NCBI GenBank assembly: GCA_009809945.1
Contig: WTPW01002587.1
Location: forward strand, 1 to 64,000
Reading direction: 5' to 3'
Source: Gigaspora margarita
Taxonomy: Eukaryota > Glomeromycota > Glomeromycetes > Diversisporales > Gigasporaceae
Length of the DNA: 64,000 bases
Part shown: positions 59,501 through 64,000 of the stretch, one piece after another
Numbering within the stretch: the first letter of the stretch is position 1
How the letters are laid out: each line of letters starts with the position of its first letter
Notes under the pieces: model-generated
The model's database searches: none
Told to the model about the DNA's origin: nothing
What the model saw: the letters and a program-made list of their open reading frames with translations, nothing else
Made by a program: the position numbers and the translations under genes

Positions 59501-59618
59501 TACTGGATCTCATATTAATTTCAATACAAATAATATTACTATGCAAAATATTAATATGGTTCAAGGTGTTCAAGATAGTGAATTCCAAAATCAATGTTTT
59601 ATTTTTAATAACTGTTAA
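56598..59618 (+). pseudogene. Crypton-type tyrosine recombinase (DUF3504/ZMYM-like), interrupted
   Basis: The likely start is the ATG at 56598 (MPNQKK), with a frame slip in the A9 run just after it. The N-terminal half is helical (TQNWVKKLDEFHLYYN; VEQGIDRINRYINKNRAIRG), like the SAM-like core-binding domain. The catalytic part keeps the HxxR box in LTNHSGRKNAAQIL (59268-59309) and GHKSSQGVHAYKT with the candidate nucleophile Tyr. The first catalytic Arg region reads TATTGAAGTAATGAACAT, where a TGA (57227) takes the place expected for Arg. Other stops are TAG at 56753 and 57455 and TAA at 59472; the frame then continues to 59618 (FIFNNC). A 1.7-kb palindrome splits the gene between the two catalytic boxes. 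Tyrosine recombinases of this group drive DNA transposition of Cryptons. The gene is inactive. Confidence 0.75.
57582..59270. mobile_element. 1.7-kb palindromic foldback inside the Crypton gene
   Basis: The segment is one inverted repeat centred at about 58430 (TTGGTTTGA...TCAAACCAA). Each arm has three tandem units of about 190-210 bp, starting at 57613, 57804 and 58013 on the left and mirrored at about 58837, 59047 and 59238. Each unit reads GGYGAAATATGGYGTGCTTC, then AACGATACATG, AATTGAAAGTTGTAGA and TCTAACNGTNGTTAGATC. The outermost 23 bp (57582-57604 and 59248-59270) are also inverted copies and include recombinase coding sequence on the left. No target duplication is seen. Confidence 0.8.
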
Positions 59619-61117
59619 TTTACAAAATATTATATTTCATTTATCACAATTATTTTCTTATAATAAAATTTCTTCAGGAATTAATTTAAAACTAGCTATA
59701 GAAATTTGTAAATTGTTAAAACCAATAATTCTTTATGTTTTATTAACAATTAAATAAATATTTGATTATTGCTACAATTTAAACTAGCTTAATTATTTTT
59801 ATTAATCCATTTAGTAAGGTTATAAAATTAAATGTTTATTACATAATATAACCCTCACGCAATACAATTTTTAATATAAAAATTCAAGACAATAGTAAAT
59901 ACAAAAAATAAAGTATATACTCAATTCAAGAGATATAGGACCATGGAATAATTTTTGATATTTTTACGGATGATTAGCTGTGTGAAAATATCAGTATGGA
60001 GTATCATGAGTGACCATTAGGAGACATGGGATAAAAAAAAAGATTAAATTATATATCAATTTAAACTATATTGAAAGCAACCACAGATCATAATAAAATT
60101 GTATTAAAATGAACTATTTACTCTCTAAACTCTATTTATACTTGTTTAATATAAACTCTACTCTAAAACTAACCATTAATTTTAATCTCTAACTCTAAAA
60201 AATATGAGCAAAATTTTTTATTTTTTGGCAGCCTGTTAATTTTTTTATATTATACATATTTTATTTTAATTTGATTTTATTTTAATTTGTTATATTAATT
60301 TTGTTTTATTAGATTCTTATTGAATATAATTTTTCTTTATTAAAAGATAGTTGATTTTTAACAAATAAACAAGCTATACTTATTAAAGAGATTTTTATAT
60401 ACTTTACAAACTTATGAAACAACTAAAAACTAACTTAGCTTTTTTTGCAATTTAAGAAACAATTGGCCCAACTTATTTATATTTTATTAAATAAAAAAAT
60501 ATCTTTATTAATCAAGAATATAATGTGTATATATATATTTTTTTAATTACAGATCTGAATTTATAGCATTAGTATTTCCCCATAGTATCTTTATTTAATC
60601 TATTTGATTGTATTTATAATTAGTGTTATGATTTATACTAGCTTTTTTATTATTTTATTAATATCATTAATCACTTCAATTTGAATAGTAGTAAACATAG
60701 TGTTCTTTGAATATCTATTAACTTTCATGTAAAAAAAAAGCAAAAAGTAACATATTGAAATAAGCAGTGTTGTATGTTTTGGCTGTCCATAGCCTTTTTT
60801 TGGCTTCTATGTCCAAAATTGTCTAAACGTTCAATATTGTCCAAAGCTTGTTCAGGCTTTAATAATTAATAAATCTATCTAAAAAATATATAACTATATA
60901 TTTTTTAGATGCTAAATACATTCTAGTTAAAATTAAAATAGGTTACTTTAATAAAATTTTAAGTAATTTTCTTTATTTAATTGTTCAAAATCGTTCAAAA
61001 TTGTTCAAATTATTGTTCAAAGCTGTCCTGTGACAATATTAAGGATGAGTATAGTATTAAAAAAACTGTATTATATTAAGCAAAAAAGTTATTTAGATAA
61101 AATTATTTTGTAATTAT
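59619..61117. other. Intergenic AT-rich DNA
   Basis: No gene is seen. TATTTTTTAGATGCTAAATA with TTTAATAAAATTTTA (60888-60965) resembles 48380-48450 next to the first palindromic TA-MITE, so a shared older repeat is likely. Confidence 0.35.
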
Positions 61118-61260
61118 TGTTCGGAGCATAGCGGAGAACTTACTGGGGGAGCAATAGACCAAAATTTGTGTGTTGGGTTCTGCTCAGTGTTATTGAGCCA
61201 ATCAGAATTTCAAAACATATAAACAGATCAACATGGATCAGCCCGATAAGACAGATAATC
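61118..61260 (+). repeat. Dispersed repeat with GCRTAGCGRAGRACT motif, copy 2
   Basis: GGAGCATAGCGGAGAACT with TTTGTGTGTTGGGTTCT and AGCCAATCAGAATTTC matches copy 1 at 4869. A third, partial copy with AAAGCATAGCGAAGGACT lies at 63328. Confidence 0.5.
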
Positions 61261-61629
61261 CCGTAAAAAATTAAATAGTCCTAATTGTATTATGCTTCAA
61301 ACTTTAACATTTCACATTTTTCTAGTATGTTAGTAGAATTCTTAGTAAAAATATATACAATAAAATCAAGATTTGAATTATATGATTTGTACATCTCAAA
61401 TCTTGATTTTTCTAGCAAATATTCTATGCCTTTTTATTTATAAAAAATGTATACAGCACTTGAAATAAACTTTTATTAATATCTTATCATATTTAATATT
61501 CTTTAGACTTTGTCAATTATGTATATACATAAGTACATATATATACTGTAAAATTCAGACATATGACCCCTGGTATTTATATTACTCAAATCTGTACTTG
61601 GGGTACCTCTATATAGGGGTACACCAGGA

Positions 61630-62028
61630 CTCTGAAATATATATAGATAGGTTAGATTACTGTATTCTATTATGAATAAGCACCCCCTTTTTTGAAAATT
61701 TAAACTCAACATTCTTGATAACTATCTTATCAAACTTAATAAAAATTTATTTATTTAAATTTTTATAGATCTATAAAATTTAAATAAATAAATTTTTATT
61801 AAGTTTATTAGATAGTTATCAAGAAAGTTGAGTTTAAAATTTCAAAAAAGGGGTGCTTATACATGATAGGATACGGTAATTATAAAATTATTAAAAATAG
61901 AAAAATCTACAAAAAAACCTCAAAAATAAGCAAAAAATTACTAAAAATAGAAAAGATCTGCATAAAACCCCTAAAAATAAGCAAACTAATACCTAACCTA
62001 TCGATGTATATTTTGGGATCCTGGTACA
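61630..62028. mobile_element. AAATATATATAGATAGGT element, interrupted copy
   Basis: The left arm CTGAAATATATATAGATAGG and the right arm, inverted, with AAAATATACATCGATAGG flank AATAAGCAAA/TTTTTAGTAATTTTT repeats. The left part is interrupted by the palindromic TA-MITE. The full sister copy is at 52938-53376. A wider inverted repeat with CACCAGGA / TCCTGGTRYACC arms surrounds it (about 61560-62115). Confidence 0.6.
61660..61876. mobile_element. 217-bp palindromic TA-MITE, copy 2
   Basis: TA-flanked ends CTGTATTCTATTATGAATAA and, inverted, CCGTATCCTATCATGTATAA are followed by GCACCCC. It is nearly a perfect palindrome and is nested in the AGGTTAGG element (61630-62028). Confidence 0.82.
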
Positions 62029-62407
62029 CCATATAGAGACAATATGTTTTACTATATCTACCTGTAATATTACATAGTTTTATAATACCTATATACCAGG
62101 TATAAATCACTGTTAGACCTTTCAAACTGGCAAGAAGTACACTGCACGGGGGGTATCCATGTCCAAATTTTATGGTATATATATGTATATACATAATTCT
62201 GGATTAATTTTTACTGTATTCAGATTCCAGGTAATAGTAAAATTGCACAAAATAAATTTTATTAAATAAAATTTTATTTCTATATATTAAATTAATTTTT
62301 TGCAAATATATAATTTAATAAAAATATAATGTGCACTAATTTTACAGTTTTTATTAAAATATTAAATATATTCTGTATAAAATTTTAAAATCTAATTTTA
62401 AACACTG

Positions 62408-63072
62408 CCTATCCCTTAATTTGTTATCAGGCATATTTGCCTACATAAATTTTGAAAATTTAAATTTTTTAAATAAAACTTTAAATATTAATTATAGCTA
62501 TATACTTTCTAAGTAAAAAATATAATATTAGTTCTGTTTTATCAACTTTATTATAAAAATTTTTTAAAATTATTAAAAAACTTTTGGTGTAATAAAAGTT
62601 TAAAGTTTTTGTTTTGAAACTTTTACTATAGAATTTTTTCTTTAGATTTTCTCAAATTTTATATGTCTCTGTCTATAAAAAATTTTTTTGCTTCTAATAC
62701 AAGTCTTAATTTTTACAAGTAAATCACTTAAAGTGCAATAATAAAAGTTGTAATCCTTTATATAAACTACAATATTGTATTAGGAACTATATTTTTAAAA
62801 CCAATATTTAAAGAATTCGCCAAGATATTGTAAATTATTTTTTTGGTTAAAAAATTTCTTTAAAATTCAATATTTTTAGCTTATAACAAACATAAACTTT
62901 TTGTCTTATAATATAAAGTCAAATAATTCAAAAATATAATTTTTGTTTTTAAATATTATCATACTAAATTTGATTTAAATATTTTAAATGATTAAAAAAG
63001 TAGATTAGAGATATATTTATAGTAATTATGCAGGCAAATTTGCCTGCAAACCTTTACAAACTAAGGAATAGG
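62408..63072. repeat. 0.65-kb repeat with AGGCAAATTTGCCT ends, copy B
   Basis: The outer inverted ends are CCTATCCCTTAATTTGT and CCTATTCCTTAGTTTGT; the inner palindromes are AGGCATATTTGCCT and CAGGCAAATTTGCCTG. The interior matches copy A at 26899-27546 with moderate divergence. Confidence 0.75.
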
Positions 63073-63875
63073 TATAGATAGTAATGAAATTACTTTTTTT
63101 AATAAAAAATTTTTGTAAAAATTGTTGATATTATTTAATATTAAAATTGGTTAAATTGTGAAATTAATTTTTTAACATCAAAAATTAATTTAAATTATAT
63201 AAAAAATTAATTAAAACTAAACTAAATCAAATACAATAGTTGTTTTATAATTAATTTATAAAAATATTAAAAATATTTTAAAATTATTGTTAAAATTAAA
63301 AAACAATAAGCATAAATATACTATTATTGTCTAAAGCATAGCGAAGGACTTTATATTTTTACATGAAGTGATACAAAAGTTACATTTTTAATTTATCAAA
63401 TAATAAGAATATCAAAAATGTAACTTCTGTATTTGGTGTCTGTTCACATGTATATAATAGTTACCTTTTTGATGCATTTGATTTGTGTCTTATTAAAAAA
63501 ATGAAATTAGATCTTAGTTGTTATTGTGCTTTAGATACAAAATGCTATGCATTAATCTAGTCTATACTTGCTAGCTACTAGAAACTAATTTTGTTAGAAA
63601 AAAACTATTAATATAACAAAGTAAGCCAAGTAAGCCAAGTTATAGAATATTTTGATTTTATCTGTCTTGTATATTTATACCTGATATTTTAGTCCATGGG
63701 TCACTTGTAGGTTGACCTACAGATTATCTGTAGTTTTGACCTGCAGATGATCTATAAATTAACACTCAGGTGGTTATAACTTGACTCAGTTACTCAACCC
63801 AGTATTTAAAATTGGCTTGCACAAGATGCACATGTACAAGTACTTTTTTTTTTTATGCATTAAAACCTAGATAAG
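63073..63875. other. Intergenic AT-rich DNA
   Basis: It holds the partial third copy of the GCRTAGCGRAGRACT repeat (about 63328) and a cluster of CTGTAG/CTGCAG motifs at 63705-63760. No gene is seen. Confidence 0.35.
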
Positions 63876-63978
63876 CAAATGCACATGGGTCTGTTCCTTG
63901 AAAATGACCTTACGGGACATAGTAAATCATATGATCCAAACTTGATTTTCAAGGAACAGACCCACATGTGTGCATTTA
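63876..63978. repeat. Hairpin repeat near the window end
   Basis: AAATGCACATGGGTCTGTTC (63878 onward) with CTTGAAAAT is inverted at 63945-63978, differing by a few bases at the outer edge. It is a MITE-sized hairpin. Confidence 0.65.
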
Positions 63979-64000
63979 AAATTAATTTAAATAATTGCAC

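Overview
The window is AT-rich eukaryotic DNA with one intact host-type gene in 64 kb, set among transposable-element debris. Several traits point to an arbuscular-mycorrhizal fungus (Glomeromycotina, Rhizophagus-like): the base composition, a single-exon family-10 fucosyltransferase, Sel1-like repeat sequence, and many pogo, hAT, KDZ/Plavaka-like, Crypton and LINE remnants with dense MITEs. This assignment is inference from sequence character and was not searched. Isolated Ns and two N blocks (29141-29184, 41910-42219) suggest a consensus assembly of repeats.

Layout. 1-12 kb: intergenic DNA with small inverted-repeat elements (hAT-like with 8-bp target duplications, TA-flanked MITEs), a 5'-truncated LINE tail, a 26-bp perfect hairpin and minisatellites. 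12.4-15.4 kb: a broken LTR element (fossil) whose interior carries Sel1-like repeat coding sequence. 17.05-18.23 kb: the intact GT10 fucosyltransferase gene. 18.5-25.4 kb: more nested MITEs, a 119-bp tandem array and a TGACGAA-rich foldback element. 26.9-27.5 kb: a 0.65-kb repeat with a second copy at 62.4-63.1 kb. 27.7-31.4 kb: a 3.7-kb hAT element with a perfect 8-bp target duplication and a leftover BED-finger exon. 35.1-37.3 kb: three elements nested in one another. 37.7-39.1 kb: a minus-strand KDZ/Plavaka-like transposase remnant. 40.4-48.1 kb: a nearly complete 7.7-kb LINE (ORF1, APE endonuclease, reverse transcriptase, RNase H, zinc knuckle) with 12-bp target duplications. 48.8-52.6 kb: a pogo-type element interrupted by a hAT MITE that is itself interrupted by a TA-flanked MITE. 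53.5-55.1 kb: a foldback element with a 9-bp target duplication. 56.6-59.6 kb: a Crypton-type tyrosine recombinase gene split by a 1.7-kb palindrome. 59.6-64 kb: further repeats.

The genes do not form a pathway. The window is best read as a host gene island in a graveyard of elements, where target duplications and nesting give relative ages. Three patterns may be new: telomere-like TTAGGG runs sit mostly inside inverted-repeat elements; premature stops in the transposon genes look like C-to-T or G-to-A changes; and two large foldback elements have arms built of tandem modules.
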